A stretch of 64,000 nt of DNA from CAZMSQ01 sp964569025 (GCA_964569025.1 CAZMSQ010000011.1:1-64000), one strand, 5' to 3'. Positions 26,026-34,939 are shown, counted from the stretch's first letter. Numbers and translations are program-made. Notes: a model not told the origin generated them from the letters alone.

Positions 26026-27450
26026 TCAGCATTCAGGCAGAGACAGGTCGATGTGGACCGCCAAACCTCCTTGGGAGGTTTCTTTATAATGGTGGTGCAT
26101 ATCTCTGGCCGTTTCGAGCATGGTTTTGACAACTGCATCAAGGCTGACCCGTGCTTTCGAAGGATCGCTTTCCAATGCGATATTGGCTGCTGTGATGGCC
26201 TTGACGGCGCCCATAGAATTGCGTTCGATGCAGGGCACCTGAACCAGACCGCCGATGGGATCACAGGTCATGCCGAGGTGATGTTCCATCGCGATTTCTG
26301 CCGCCATCAACGCTTGCTCAGGTGTACCCCCCAGCCCTTCGGTCAGGGCGGCGGCGGCCATGGCAGAGGAAACGCCGATTTCGGCCTGACAGCCGCCCAT
26401 GGCAGCTGAAATGGTCGACCCTTTTTTAAAAATACTGCCGATTTCGGCTGCTGTCATGAGAAACCGCAAAATGTGGTCATCGGTAACCTCCTGATCTGTA
26501 AATCCGTAATAATAGAACAAGACTGCCGGAATAACCCCGGCGGCCCCGTTTGTGGGAGCAGTCACGATTCGCCCAAAATTCGCATTCTCTTCATTCACAC
26601 CCATGGCAAAAGCACCAACCAGCCTGAGGACGCGTTGGAAATCTTTTTGGACCTCCTTAATGTGGATAAGCCAATTATCAGGAGAGAGATGCGTGCAATC
26701 TCCGAGAATGCGTAAGCAAATTGACGGTGCCCGCCGACTTACCTGCAATCCTCCGGGAAGGGTCCCCTCGGTGTGGCACCCTCTGTAGACAGCCTCTTTC
26801 ATAACCCTCCAGATTTCAAGAAGGCCGGCCCGTGTTTCATCATCAGTGCGCCACGTCCGTTCGTTTTCAATGACGATATCAGAAATCCGGCACTGCCGCA
26901 CTGTACAATGCCTGAGCAAATCAGCACCGGAGTGGACCGGAAATGGCAGCACGATTCCCTGCTCCACCATGCTTTCTCCTTCCTTGACGATAAACCCGCC
27001 ACCAACAGAATAGAACACCGCTTGATGCAGTGGGGTGCCTGTGGCATCAAAAGCAACCAGACTCATACCATTCGGATGGTATGGAAGCGATTCGTAATGG
27101 TGGTAGAAAATGTGGTCAGCGGGGTCAAAAGTGACAGGAAACCGGCCTTCCAAGTAGAGGATGCGTCCAGATGCAATGCGGCGAGGTAGTGCATCAACCT
27201 CCTCGAGAGGTACGGTGACGGGGTCGGCGCCGCTCAGGCCCATCAATACAGCCACATCAGTACCGTGACCCTGACCCGTCAGCGCCAATGATCCGTACAA
27301 ATTCACATTGACTGCCGCCACCTCCTGAAGACAAGCGATACTGGCGGTTTCAGCAACAAACCGCCGGGCTGCAAGCCATGGGCCAAGGGTGTGCGAACTG
27401 GATGGCCCAATTCCGATTTTGAGCATGTCGAAGACACTGATGGCTTCCAT
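26026..27450 (-). CDS. sdaA: L-serine ammonia-lyase (single chain, iron-sulfur type)
   Basis: 474 residues from the ATG at 27450; the frame extends further upstream, but MEAISVFDMLKIGIGPSSSHTLGPW is the conserved start of the family and a promoter element lies between. It converts L-serine to pyruvate and ammonia. The N-terminal beta domain (SSSHTLGPW) is fused to the alpha domain, as in E. coli SdaA. The three Cys expected to bind the [4Fe-4S] cluster are in GGCQAEIG, GMTCDPIGG and VQVPCIERN. The gene converges on the BadF kinase gene with about 30 bases between stops. Confidence 0.95.
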   Translation of the reverse strand: MEAISVFDMLKIGIGPSSSHTLGPWLAARRFVAETASIACLQEVAAVNVNLYGSLALTGQGHGTDVAVLMGLSGADPVTVPLEEVDALPRRIASGRILYLEGRFPVTFDPADHIFYHHYESLPYHPNGMSLVAFDATGTPLHQAVFYSVGGGFIVKEGESMVEQGIVLPFPVHSGADLLRHCTVRQCRISDIVIENERTWRTDDETRAGLLEIWRVMKEAVYRGCHTEGTLPGGLQVSRRAPSICLRILGDCTHLSPDNWLIHIKEVQKDFQRVLRLVGAFAMGVNEENANFGRIVTAPTNGAAGVIPAVLFYYYGFTDQEVTDDHILRFLMTAAEIGSIFKKGSTISAAMGGCQAEIGVSSAMAAAALTEGLGGTPEQALMAAEIAMEHHLGMTCDPIGGLVQVPCIERNSMGAVKAITAANIALESDPSKARVSLDAVVKTMLETARDMHHHYKETSQGGLAVHIDLSLPEC

Positions 27451-27473
27451 GGAGACCTCGGTTTTATTGGCCT

Positions 27474-27481
27474 CAAATGTA
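27474..27481 (-). promoter_or_regulatory. Predicted -7 element of sdaA
   Basis: TACATTTG on the minus strand (TAnnTTTG), 24 bases upstream of the chosen ATG at 27450. It supports that start over the longer frame. Confidence 0.5.
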
Positions 27482-27520
27482 CAGGAAAGTCGGAACTGGA
27501 AACAGAGAGAATAGAGAAAA

Positions 27521-27952
27521 TTATTGGTCCATGGTTTTCTCCCAATCGGTATAACCTGCACGCAGGTTATACAGGGACTCGAAGCCCATCTGGTTCATCA
27601 TCTGGCAGGCTGACTTGCTGCGGCCTCCACTTCGGCAATAAATCAGATAAGTCTTGTCTTTGTCAAGCGCTTGAATCCGATCCTTGAAATCGGGCTGATA
27701 GAAGTCCATTTCCAGAGCACCCTCGATTTTCCCTTCCGCTATTTCGCCGGGAGTACGGACATCAATGACAACCGTATTCGGGTTTGCCATGAGCTTTTTG
27801 AAATCCGGCGCATCAATATTTTCGAATGGACCGCGCGGTACTTCGGGGGCTGCCTGAGTAGTTGTTGCCTGAGACTGCGATTGGCTTTCGCAGCTCACCA
27901 GCATCAATGATACCAGCAGACTTGAAAAAAGGAAAAGCTGTTTGATATTCAT
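27521..27952 (-). CDS. Rhodanese-domain lipoprotein
   Basis: 143 residues. A lipobox signal (LLVSLMLVSCESQ) is followed by a low-complexity Gln/Ser/Thr linker and one rhodanese domain (about residues 45-143). The active-site loop is CRSGGRS with the catalytic Cys; VVIDVRTPGEIAEGKIEGALEMDF is the conserved entry. Members move sulfane sulfur between thiols or act as sulfur-binding modules. Anchored outside the cytoplasm. It is the last of a co-directional group: rhodanese, rhodanese, Tll0287-like heme protein, rhodanese, 46 bases after the heme protein gene. Confidence 0.92.
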   Translation of the reverse strand: MNIKQLFLFSSLLVSLMLVSCESQSQSQATTTQAAPEVPRGPFENIDAPDFKKLMANPNTVVIDVRTPGEIAEGKIEGALEMDFYQPDFKDRIQALDKDKTYLIYCRSGGRSKSACQMMNQMGFESLYNLRAGYTDWEKTMDQ

Positions 27953-27998
27953 GTGTAATGTCTTTTGTTACTCTGTAATTTGCAATTTTCCCTTCAAT

Positions 27999-28592
27999 TC
28001 AATCACGTTCCTTCTCAAACGCAATCGACCACATACCCCGCCAATCTCCGGCTCCATAGCCATGAGCCAAATCATTCGGATACCGCTCCTGAATCAATTC
28101 CCAATCTTTCTCGGCAATAGTCTCTCCGGGGTTACCATGGCACTTGAGGCACATATCCTGAGTCATAATGGGTGCATAGAAATGCACCTGATTTCCTTCA
28201 ACATGTACCTGAGGTTGCAGCGCTTGCCCCTGGTCCAAAGCATCCTGATATCCGGCAAGCACGGTAGTTTCATAGCCACGCGGTGCATTGGCCGGATTGC
28301 GCGGTTTGAGGGTTGTTCTCCTGATTGTGGCACCATACACTACCGCGATGCTGTCTGTAATTGGTAAAGCCGCAGCATGGCAATACTGAATCGCCTCTGG
28401 TACCCCTCCCCTTCCGAGCGCTGCACGGAGCTCACCGCTGAGTGCGGTAAAGGCAGCAGTGGCCAATTCCTGACCTTTTTCCATCCACCGGCTGTCATCC
28501 GCTGCCCTTTTTTCCTGGGCAGGCGGCTTGCTGCAGGATGCGAACGCAACAATGAGCACAGTCACTGTCAATGCTGTGAGAATCGTCTTCAT
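27999..28592 (-). CDS. Tll0287-like (DUF3365) c-type heme lipoprotein
   Basis: 197 residues, with a lipoprotein signal (VLIVAFASCSKPP). The C-terminal half holds one c-type heme site CLKCHG (about residue 155). QYCHAAALPITDSIA upstream and YGAGDWRGMWSIAFEKE at the end agree with the DUF3365/Tll0287 family of heme-binding PAS-like periplasmic domains. These are thought to be redox or gas sensors or electron carriers. The start ATG overlaps the stop of the upstream rhodanese by 4 bases (ATGA type). Placement between rhodaneses suggests a link to sulfur oxidation state, which is inference. Confidence 0.85.
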   Translation of the reverse strand: MKTILTALTVTVLIVAFASCSKPPAQEKRAADDSRWMEKGQELATAAFTALSGELRAALGRGGVPEAIQYCHAAALPITDSIAVVYGATIRRTTLKPRNPANAPRGYETTVLAGYQDALDQGQALQPQVHVEGNQVHFYAPIMTQDMCLKCHGNPGETIAEKDWELIQERYPNDLAHGYGAGDWRGMWSIAFEKERD

Positions 28593-28915
28593 TCTTTTTT
28601 CTTGTATTCCTGTATACGTTTGTCAAGTTGTCTCCAACCGCCACCGTTCATTGCTTCGATTCCGGCAGACTTAAGCTGTCCGGCAGCAATCCCGGACCGC
28701 CGACCGGTCGCACAGCAAGTCAACACAGGCTTTCCCCATTTCCTGACCTCCTCTATTTTTCCTCTGAGCTGGTCAAGTGGAACGTGACGGCTGCCGCGGA
28801 TGTGCCCGGCCCTGTATTCAGAAGCGCTCCTGACATCGAGAATGATCGGTTCCTTTTCCAGAAACTCATTCGGAGAGGGGGGCGAAAACAAAGATTTCAG
28901 CCAACGGATCATCAT
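28589..28915 (-). CDS. Cytosolic single-domain rhodanese
   Basis: 108 residues, no signal sequence. PIILDVRSASEYRAGHIRGSRHVPL is the domain start; the active-site loop reads TCCATGRRSGIAA, with a Cys pair just before the loop. It overlaps its neighbours by 4 bases on both sides (upstream rhodanese at 28912-28915, heme protein at 28589-28592), so it is clearly in one transcript with them. Confidence 0.9.
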   Translation of the reverse strand: MMIRWLKSLFSPPSPNEFLEKEPIILDVRSASEYRAGHIRGSRHVPLDQLRGKIEEVRKWGKPVLTCCATGRRSGIAAGQLKSAGIEAMNGGGWRQLDKRIQEYKKKE

Positions 28916-29211
28916 GCGTGAGAGGGTTTCATCATTGACTGGGCATACAATACTTCATCCAGTCCTCCGATGTTAAAAACATTCTCTATCCCCTGAGCCT
29001 GAAGCATGCTGGTTGAAAACCCCGAGCGGTTTCCGCTTCGGCAGTACATCAAAATGTGACCTGACATGTTGCGGAACCTGTCGAGATTCATCATCACCTC
29101 ACCGAGAGGTATGTTGATGGCTCCTTCTGCATGCTCGCCCTGAAACTCAAAAGTTTCACGAACGTCTACCAATGTAGCACCGGGTTGTTTCATCAATGTG
29201 AGTAAGTCCAT
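28912..29211 (-). CDS. Cytosolic single-domain rhodanese, first gene of the sulfur cluster
   Basis: 99 residues, no signal sequence. TLVDVRETFEFQGEHAEGAINIPLGEV opens the domain and the catalytic loop is YCRSGNRSGFS. Short rhodaneses of this type (PspE/GlpE-like) transfer sulfane sulfur. It begins a four-gene minus-strand group, and it diverges from the hsp20 gene across 224 bases. That space (29212-29435) carries the hsp20 promoter; no convincing promoter for this gene was seen. Confidence 0.9.
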   Translation of the reverse strand: MDLLTLMKQPGATLVDVRETFEFQGEHAEGAINIPLGEVMMNLDRFRNMSGHILMYCRSGNRSGFSTSMLQAQGIENVFNIGGLDEVLYAQSMMKPSHA

Positions 29212-29379
29212 TTGTTCGAGTTTTTGTGTGTGAGCCTTGTATATCTGTTTAAATAATTATGCAAAGAAACGAGGGCCGTAACGCTTTTCAAGTGATCTTG
29301 GTCACTGTCCAAAAATTGATTAATGTCAACATGTTAGGCGACAATGGTCAGCACACGAAGCCTCACGATACATTACCTT

Positions 29380-29387
29380 TACGTTTG
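29380..29387 (+). promoter_or_regulatory. Predicted -7 element of the hsp20 gene
   Basis: TACGTTTG matches TAnnTTTG, 49 bases upstream of the ATG at 29436. No clear heat-shock inverted repeat (CIRCE-type) was seen in the surrounding 224 bases. Confidence 0.5.
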
Positions 29388-29435
29388 TGCAACAAGAATT
29401 TGCAGGAGTTATTTTTTCATTAAACCATTACAATT

Positions 29436-29867
29436 ATGAAAGCGCGCAATCGTGGACTTATCCCCACATTCACCTCAATGGTCGAACACATGATGAGTGA
29501 CGAAGATTTTTTTGCTCCCTTTTGGAGAAATACCCACACAACACCGGCAGTCAATGTGAAAGAAACGGATGCCACGTTCGAATTGGAAGTCGGTGTGCCG
29601 GGAATGGAAAAAAAGGATTTTTCAGTCGAGATTGAAAATGGAATGCTTGTCATTAAAGCGGAAAGGGAAGAATCAACGGAGGAAAAGAAAAATCACTTTA
29701 CCCGAAAAGAGTTTTCGTATCACAGTTTCCGCCGTAGTTTTGCAATGCCGGAAAATGCTCTGGAAGATGGCATTCAGGCAAATTACGACAACGGCATTCT
29801 CAAAATAATCATCAAGAAGCGCGAAGGCACACCAAAAACCACACCCAAAAACGTGGAAATTTCCTGA
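29436..29867 (+). CDS. Small heat shock protein (Hsp20/alpha-crystallin)
   Basis: 143 residues, cytosolic holdase that keeps unfolding proteins soluble. The alpha-crystallin domain spans residues about 40-135: PAVNVKETDATFELEVGVPGMEKKDFSVEIENGML, FSYHSFRRSFAMPENALEDGIQANYDNGILKIIIKKRE (the conserved A.y.nGvL.i..pK box). Short N- and C-terminal arms are present, the latter ending KNVEIS. It is followed by a strong intrinsic terminator. Confidence 0.94.
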   Translation: MKARNRGLIPTFTSMVEHMMSDEDFFAPFWRNTHTTPAVNVKETDATFELEVGVPGMEKKDFSVEIENGMLVIKAEREESTEEKKNHFTRKEFSYHSFRRSFAMPENALEDGIQANYDNGILKIIIKKREGTPKTTPKNVEIS

Positions 29868-29922
29868 GAAGTGTGTAATTCGTCCGAATTCATATGTTCG
29901 ATTGGCTGAAAAGCCATTTCAG

Positions 29923-29956
29923 CAGTTGTCTGATCTTCAGACAACTGTTTTTGTTT
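29923..29956 (+). terminator. Rho-independent terminator of hsp20
   Basis: Perfect 11-base stem (CAGTTGTCTGA at 29923-29933 pairing with 29937-29947), 3-base loop, then TTTTTGTTT. It lies 55 bases after the hsp20 stop and 19 bases before the universal stress protein ATG, so the two genes are probably transcribed separately. Confidence 0.88.
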
Positions 29957-29974
29957 GCTTAAATTATTTTTCGA

Positions 29975-30889
29975 ATGGAAGAACTGACCATTAACCCTCT
30001 CGATATCAAACAGATTCTTGTTGGTCTTGCGCTTGATGCAAATGAAGAGAGCATCCTTAAATTCCTCCGGTTTTTTGCTGGCAAGGTACACCCCCGCAGC
30101 ATTCATTTCCTTCATATCATACCTGACTACCACAGTCCCGAAGTTTCTGCCGCGAGCATGAAGGAAGAATGGAAATCAGGTCTTCAGCTGCGTGCCGACC
30201 TGAAGGGCATTCTGGAAGAAACAGCGAGGGAGGGAATCCCCGAAGAGGTCTGCCACCATCTTACTACTGAAATCCTTGAAGGCAATCCGCTTGAAGTCCT
30301 TCTTGATTCTGTGGCATCGCAGGGAGCGGAGATGGTGTTTATTGGAAAACATGCTGACCGGACACACCACGGCATTGAGCCGGGCCGGCTTGCGAGAAGA
30401 GTCCCAGTTGATACGTGTGTTGTTCCTGATACATCTTCCGGACAAATCAATCACATCCTCGTCCCAATCGACTTTTCAGAAAATTCCATCAGGGCCCTGC
30501 ACAAAGCAATTGCCCTGAAAGAATCGATGAGTCAACCCTGCGAACTGACCGTCATGCACATTTATGAGCTTCCGAATTTCAGCCTGTACCGCACATCCCG
30601 CAATCCGGATCAATGGGAGCGCATGATTGAGCAGTCAAAACTCGAAGCCCTTGATCTTTTTTTGAATACCCATACCGGACCCCACCGCGATGCCATCAGG
30701 TCTGCAGTGGTCAAAAAGGATTTGCCCGGCCTGCCGCAGTATATCCTCCATGAGGCTGAATCACGCGATGCAAACCTCGTCGTGATGGGTGCGAAGGGAC
30801 ACAGTAAAGTTGAACTGGTGCTGATGGGCAGTGTGACTGAAAAGGTGGTGCGCGAGACTGAGTCTATCCCAGTTTGGGTTGTCAAGTGA
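29975..30889 (+). CDS. Tandem universal stress protein (UspA-like)
   Basis: 304 residues with two Usp domains. The first (about 8-150) is diverged: it starts ILVGLALDANEESILKFLRFFAG and lacks the full ATP-binding loop. The second (about 155-304) begins ILVPIDFSENSIRALHKAI and has the G-2x-G-9x-G(S) loop: GAKGHSKVELVLMGSVTEKV, with the closing PVWVVK. Usp proteins respond to starvation, hypoxia and other stress. Position beside hsp20 and near cytochrome bd fits a low-oxygen or stress response, which is inference. Confidence 0.9.
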   Translation: MEELTINPLDIKQILVGLALDANEESILKFLRFFAGKVHPRSIHFLHIIPDYHSPEVSAASMKEEWKSGLQLRADLKGILEETAREGIPEEVCHHLTTEILEGNPLEVLLDSVASQGAEMVFIGKHADRTHHGIEPGRLARRVPVDTCVVPDTSSGQINHILVPIDFSENSIRALHKAIALKESMSQPCELTVMHIYELPNFSLYRTSRNPDQWERMIEQSKLEALDLFLNTHTGPHRDAIRSAVVKKDLPGLPQYILHEAESRDANLVVMGAKGHSKVELVLMGSVTEKVVRETESIPVWVVK

Positions 30890-30890
30890 A

Positions 30891-31122
30891 TCAGGAAGCC
30901 GCCATGGCATGGTCCCGCTGAAGGGCATCCTGCAAAAACCGATACAGGATTTCTTCAGAAGGAAGCGCTACCTGTTGTTGAAACCGTGGCCTGATTTCCT
31001 CCGCAGACATATGGTTCTTTTCTAGAAAGATAGAGAATCTCCTCCAAAAAATCCATGGAAAACCGGTCCCTGTCTCCCAAATTCAAAAGAGGCTCAATGA
31101 AATGCCGCTCCAGAAAACCGTC
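30891..31122 (-). pseudogene. Probable frameshifted or decayed small gene remnant
   Basis: Directly after the stop of the 96-residue gene, and in the same frame, the minus strand reads DGFLERHFIEPLLNLGDRD then RFSMDFLEEILYLSRK, plausible helical protein. The frame then closes, but a shift at about 31011-31024 opens another frame that starts with an ATG at 31010 and reads MSAEEIRPRFQQQVALPS then EEILYRFLQDALQRDHAMAAS to a TGA at 30891-30893. Two good coding stretches in different frames suggest one gene damaged by a stop and a frameshift, or sequencing errors. The 3' fragment alone is a 39-residue frame. Confidence 0.4.
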
Positions 31123-31413
31123 TCAACAATTGGTAGTGCCATCCATCTTGTCTAAGTCCTCCATGAGCTCCTGAATTTTGATGAGAAGACGGCCTCCCTC
31201 CGGAGACGCATGCTCATTTTGAAGTGCGCGTTGTAAAGCGGAAAATTGCTCCCTGCATTTGGAAAACTGGAGCAATCGATATTCATCAGATTGATTTTCA
31301 GATGTTTCTCTCAATCTCTCTACGATTGACCCCAACAATTCGACCTGTCGAAGGTAGGCGCTCCAGCGGGATTCTCCGGGTGATTGATCAAATTGGCTTT
31401 CCGACCGATTCAT
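31123..31413 (-). CDS. Small helical hypothetical protein
   Basis: 96 residues, predicted soluble and mainly helical (RWSAYLRQVELLGSIVERLR, then QFSALQRALQNEHA), no signal or membrane segment. It is not recognised. The stop TGA at 31125-31123 is followed, in the same frame, by more protein-like sequence (see the remnant downstream), so this could be the N-terminal part of a longer, damaged gene. It lies 53 bases after the end of the glycosyltransferase gene on the same strand. Confidence 0.5.
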   Translation of the reverse strand: MNRSESQFDQSPGESRWSAYLRQVELLGSIVERLRETSENQSDEYRLLQFSKCREQFSALQRALQNEHASPEGGRLLIKIQELMEDLDKMDGTTNC

Positions 31414-31466
31414 CCTGTAATGTACTGATTTTGTCCGAATTCCAGACTGAAAACATGAAAATTATT

Positions 31467-32429
31467 TCATTCTTCAGGGTTTTGAATCAACCCCTTGTAA
31501 AAGCTCATCGGGCTTTGGATGGGTGATTTTCGGGCATTCAAATGGGAGAGAATAATCACGATATTAAAGAAAAACACAGTCAGGATGACATTGAGGAGAA
31601 TGCCAAAAAGAAAAGAAGCCCACCCCGGAATGGCAAATGGCGTAAAGGCCCGCAGGTAGGTAATCCCTGCAAGGGCTACAAAGAGAAGGAGTATGGCAAA
31701 AAAGCTTGAAATCAACACGCGCACAATGATGGCCTCGATATACACTGAAAATGAGCTGAGACCATGCAGAATCAGACTATTGAAGTTCATCTTTGAGGTG
31801 CCACTGTACCTTGAACCTCGCTTTGTCGGAATACTGAGGTAGGGAATTCGGGATTTGATAAGGGCCGAAGAATAGTGATTCCAAAAATCCGGAGAATGGC
31901 AAATTCGCGACAAAAGCGATGACGGAAAGCAGCTGTAATTCCCAAAAGCAATCCGTCTGCCTGTCAGAAGTCGAAAACCCAGTTTATACAATCTGTAAAA
32001 CCCTACAAATGGCCACCCTTCTGAACGCTTTGCCCGCCTTGCAAAAACGACGGTGGGGTCTTTCTGCTCCATGCATGAGCGGACAAGGCCCGGAATATCT
32101 TGTGGCCGGTCTTCGCCATCACTGTCAATAACCACAACGATATCAGCCTCGGTTTGCTGCTGAAAAATATGGCACAGACCGACCAAAATAGCCCGTTGGT
32201 GACCCACGTTGGTCAGTAAATTGACACGAGATATGCGAGGGTCATTCAGTATCTGCAAGTTGTCATCAGGCACTATGGTCGAGCAATCATTGACCACCAA
32301 AAGGTGCCAGGAAGCGCAGGCACCATCCAATGCTGTTTCTATGTCCCGAAACAAAGGTGGGAGGCATTCCCAATCATTGTACAGTGGGGTTACCAAAACC
32401 AACCTTGGTTCTTCCATCTTCACACTCAT
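31467..32429 (-). CDS. Family 2 glycosyltransferase with C-terminal membrane segments
   Basis: 320 residues. The GT-A domain (1-230) has VLVTPLYNDWECLPPLF, the nucleotide-binding VVNDCST and the metal-binding DSDGEDRPQDIPGL loop. It resembles DPM1/ArnC-type transferases that load polyprenyl phosphate, with two hydrophobic segments at about 245-270 and 280-305 (FAILLLFVALAGITYL and FLFGILLNVILTVFFFNIVII) anchoring it in the inner membrane. Donor and acceptor are unknown. It begins 23 bases after the cydB stop and may be cotranscribed with cydAB. Confidence 0.9.
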   Translation of the reverse strand: MSVKMEEPRLVLVTPLYNDWECLPPLFRDIETALDGACASWHLLVVNDCSTIVPDDNLQILNDPRISRVNLLTNVGHQRAILVGLCHIFQQQTEADIVVVIDSDGEDRPQDIPGLVRSCMEQKDPTVVFARRAKRSEGWPFVGFYRLYKLGFRLLTGRRIAFGNYSCFPSSLLSRICHSPDFWNHYSSALIKSRIPYLSIPTKRGSRYSGTSKMNFNSLILHGLSSFSVYIEAIIVRVLISSFFAILLLFVALAGITYLRAFTPFAIPGWASFLFGILLNVILTVFFFNIVIILSHLNARKSPIQSPMSFYKGLIQNPEE

Positions 32430-32452
32430 GACTGTTGTAAAAAGACGGTCAT

Positions 32453-33487
32453 TTAATAAGACATTTCATCGAGTGTCACCTTACCCCGGAATGTCCAGAA
32501 CACGAACGCGGTGTAGGCCACCACCAGGGGTGCGCCTATAGCCGCAAAAAGAAGCATAATACCCAAAGATTTTTCAGACGCCGATGCATTGGAAACAGTC
32601 AAGTCCCATGCAGGATCGATGGTGGAACGGATGATTACCGGATAGAGCTCGATGGCGACTACCAGTAAAAGCAGGGCCATGGTCAGGGACGAAAATACAA
32701 ATGCGAACAGGTATCGGCCCTTGCTGACCAGCCGAGGCACATTGGCAATGCTGAGCAATGCAAGCACAGGCACCGCAAAAAGAACCGGATGGGTCAGAAA
32801 TCGGTCCGCCATATGAGGTACATCGAGAAAAGTGAATACCGAGGTCAGAAGAAATGTAATAACAAAAAATAAAATGGACCGCCAGACCAGCACATTCACT
32901 TTCTCAAATAATTTACCTTCCGTTTTCATCAGAAGATAAATGCCACCGTGCATCATAAACAGGGCAAGCGTTGTGACACCCACCATCAGCGCGTACGGGT
33001 TCAGAAACTGTAGCCAGCTTCCTTGCATCTCAAAGTCTGGTCCGATTGGCATTCCCATCAGCACATTCCCGAGCACGACACCCAGTAAAAAAGCCAGTGC
33101 GATACTACTCAAGCTATAGGTGACGTCCCAAAGGGAGCGCCACCACTGCATCGGCTCCTTGCTGCGAAATTCAATGGCCACCGCTCTGAGAATCAGAGAA
33201 AACAAAAACAGCATGAATGGAATATACATGCCAGAAAATACAGATGCGTACACGACCGGAAACCCGGCAAACAAAGCCCCACCTCCTATGACGAGCCATA
33301 CCTCATTCCCGTCCCAAACGGGCCCTATGGCATTCAGGGCAATCCGACGGCTGTTTTCTTTCTTAAAAAACAGATGCCATGCGCCGGCACCCAAATCAAA
33401 GCCATCAAGAATGGCATACCCCGAAAACAGTCCGCCAATGATAAAAAACCAAAGGGTTGCATAGTCGATACCGAAGATGGTCGCCAT
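32453..33487 (-). CDS. cydB: Cytochrome bd ubiquinol oxidase subunit II
   Basis: 344 residues, eight or nine hydrophobic helices. The start LWFFIIGGLFSGYAILDGFDLGAGAW is the CydB signature; later GPVWDGNEVWLVIGGGALFAGFPVVYA and EFRSKEPMQWWRSLWD are also conserved. With CydA it forms the high-affinity quinol oxidase that reduces O2 to water without pumping protons, used at low oxygen or under sulfide, NO or peroxide stress. It follows cydA after 30 bases. No CydX or CydCD is in the window. Confidence 0.95.
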   Translation of the reverse strand: MATIFGIDYATLWFFIIGGLFSGYAILDGFDLGAGAWHLFFKKENSRRIALNAIGPVWDGNEVWLVIGGGALFAGFPVVYASVFSGMYIPFMLFLFSLILRAVAIEFRSKEPMQWWRSLWDVTYSLSSIALAFLLGVVLGNVLMGMPIGPDFEMQGSWLQFLNPYALMVGVTTLALFMMHGGIYLLMKTEGKLFEKVNVLVWRSILFFVITFLLTSVFTFLDVPHMADRFLTHPVLFAVPVLALLSIANVPRLVSKGRYLFAFVFSSLTMALLLLVVAIELYPVIIRSTIDPAWDLTVSNASASEKSLGIMLLFAAIGAPLVVAYTAFVFWTFRGKVTLDEMSY

Positions 33488-33517
33488 AATTGGATATCAG
33501 GTTTCTAAAAAATCAGC

Positions 33518-34900
33518 TCAGGCTTGCCCTGGCAATTGCCGGACCATCTCCCGCTGCATTTGCCTGTGGGAGATGTCTCCGTCATTTGTAGGACCATGGA
33601 CAATTTTTTTATTGAGTAAATAGAGAAAAAGTCCGAATAAAAGGGCGTAAATCAAAAAGAACATGATCAATGAAAACAGCACATGGTTGGCTGTCACGGC
33701 CTTGGAAAGGGCATCTGAGGTGCGGAGCAACCCGTAAACCACCCATGGTTGCCGACCCATTTCAGCAGTAAACCAACCTACCTGGTTGGCAATATTCGGC
33801 AGTAGTACAGCTAGGACGAATATTCTGAGCAGCCAACGCTGTTCAAACAAGGTGCCCTTGAACCAAAACCAACTGGCCAACAGAGTCATGCCTATCAAGG
33901 CCATTCCGATGGCGATCATGAGGTGATAAAACTGAAAGACGGCATTGACAGCTCCCGGGCGATCTTCCTCAGCGAAAGCATTCAGCCCCGTCAAAGGCGC
34001 ACTGGCATCCTGATGAACCAGCAAAGACAATCCTCCAGGGACACCGAGGCCTGTAACAGTTTGGCTTTCCTTGTCTACCCAGCCGAAAATATACAAATCA
34101 GCAGGTCCTTCGGCTTCGAAATGCCCTTCCATTGCCGCCAGCTTGGCAGGCTGATTTTCAGCCACCCCTTCTGCAGATGCATGCCCGCTAAGCAACTGCC
34201 CCAGAGAAGCCACAGTGGCAACGCCGAGGGCAATCTGAAAAGCTTTCTTCGACAGTTCCACGTGACGGTTTTTCAGCAGGTACCAGGCGTGCACGCTCAT
34301 GACCAGGAAGGCTCCGGCCAGAAAGGCTCCGATCCACACATGAGTCAGTCTGTCTACACTCGACGGATTGAACACCATGGCCCAAAAGTCAGTGATCTCT
34401 GCCCGCGCATTCAGCCCTTCTCCAACTACATGATATCCTGCTGGAGTCTGCTGCCAGGAATTGGCAACAACAATCCAAACAGCGCTGAACATGGAACCCA
34501 GCCAGACGCCAACGGTGGCGATAAAGTGGACGACTGAGCTCACGCGATTCCAGCCGAACAGAAGAATCCCAAGAAAGCCACTCTCCAAAGCAAAGGCAAA
34601 TATCCCCTCGGCTGCCAGGGCACTGCCAAACACATCACCGACATATTTAGAGTAAGTGGCCCAGTTGGTCCCGAATTCAAACTCCATGACAATGCCTGTC
34701 GCTACGCCAATCCCAAAAGTAAGCGCAAAAATGCGCGTCCAGAATCGCGCCATGGTTTCATACACCTTCTCGCCAGTGCGGAGATACAGCCCTTCCATAA
34801 TCACCATAATCAGTCCAAGACCGATGCTAAGTGGGGGGTATATGTAGTGAAATGCTACGGTAAATGCAAACTGGATCCGTGCGAGGATTTCGACATCCAT
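33518..34900 (-). CDS. cydA: Cytochrome bd ubiquinol oxidase subunit I
   Basis: 460 residues, heme-bearing subunit. The N terminus RIQFAFTVAFHYIYPPLSIGLGL holds a heme ligand His, and MGRQPWVVYGLLRTSDALS is the classic GRQPW motif. At 460 residues it is shorter than the about 520-residue E. coli CydA, consistent with the short Q-loop (CIO-like) type. A perfect TAnnTTTG element lies 40 bases upstream; the 277 bases upstream of the gene (34901-35177) otherwise hold only inverted repeats too weak to call. Confidence 0.95.
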   Translation of the reverse strand: MDVEILARIQFAFTVAFHYIYPPLSIGLGLIMVIMEGLYLRTGEKVYETMARFWTRIFALTFGIGVATGIVMEFEFGTNWATYSKYVGDVFGSALAAEGIFAFALESGFLGILLFGWNRVSSVVHFIATVGVWLGSMFSAVWIVVANSWQQTPAGYHVVGEGLNARAEITDFWAMVFNPSSVDRLTHVWIGAFLAGAFLVMSVHAWYLLKNRHVELSKKAFQIALGVATVASLGQLLSGHASAEGVAENQPAKLAAMEGHFEAEGPADLYIFGWVDKESQTVTGLGVPGGLSLLVHQDASAPLTGLNAFAEEDRPGAVNAVFQFYHLMIAIGMALIGMTLLASWFWFKGTLFEQRWLLRIFVLAVLLPNIANQVGWFTAEMGRQPWVVYGLLRTSDALSKAVTANHVLFSLIMFFLIYALLFGLFLYLLNKKIVHGPTNDGDISHRQMQREMVRQLPGQA

Positions 34901-34939
34901 TGACGTGAGAAGTTAAAGAGTGAAAGTGATGGAGTCTCA

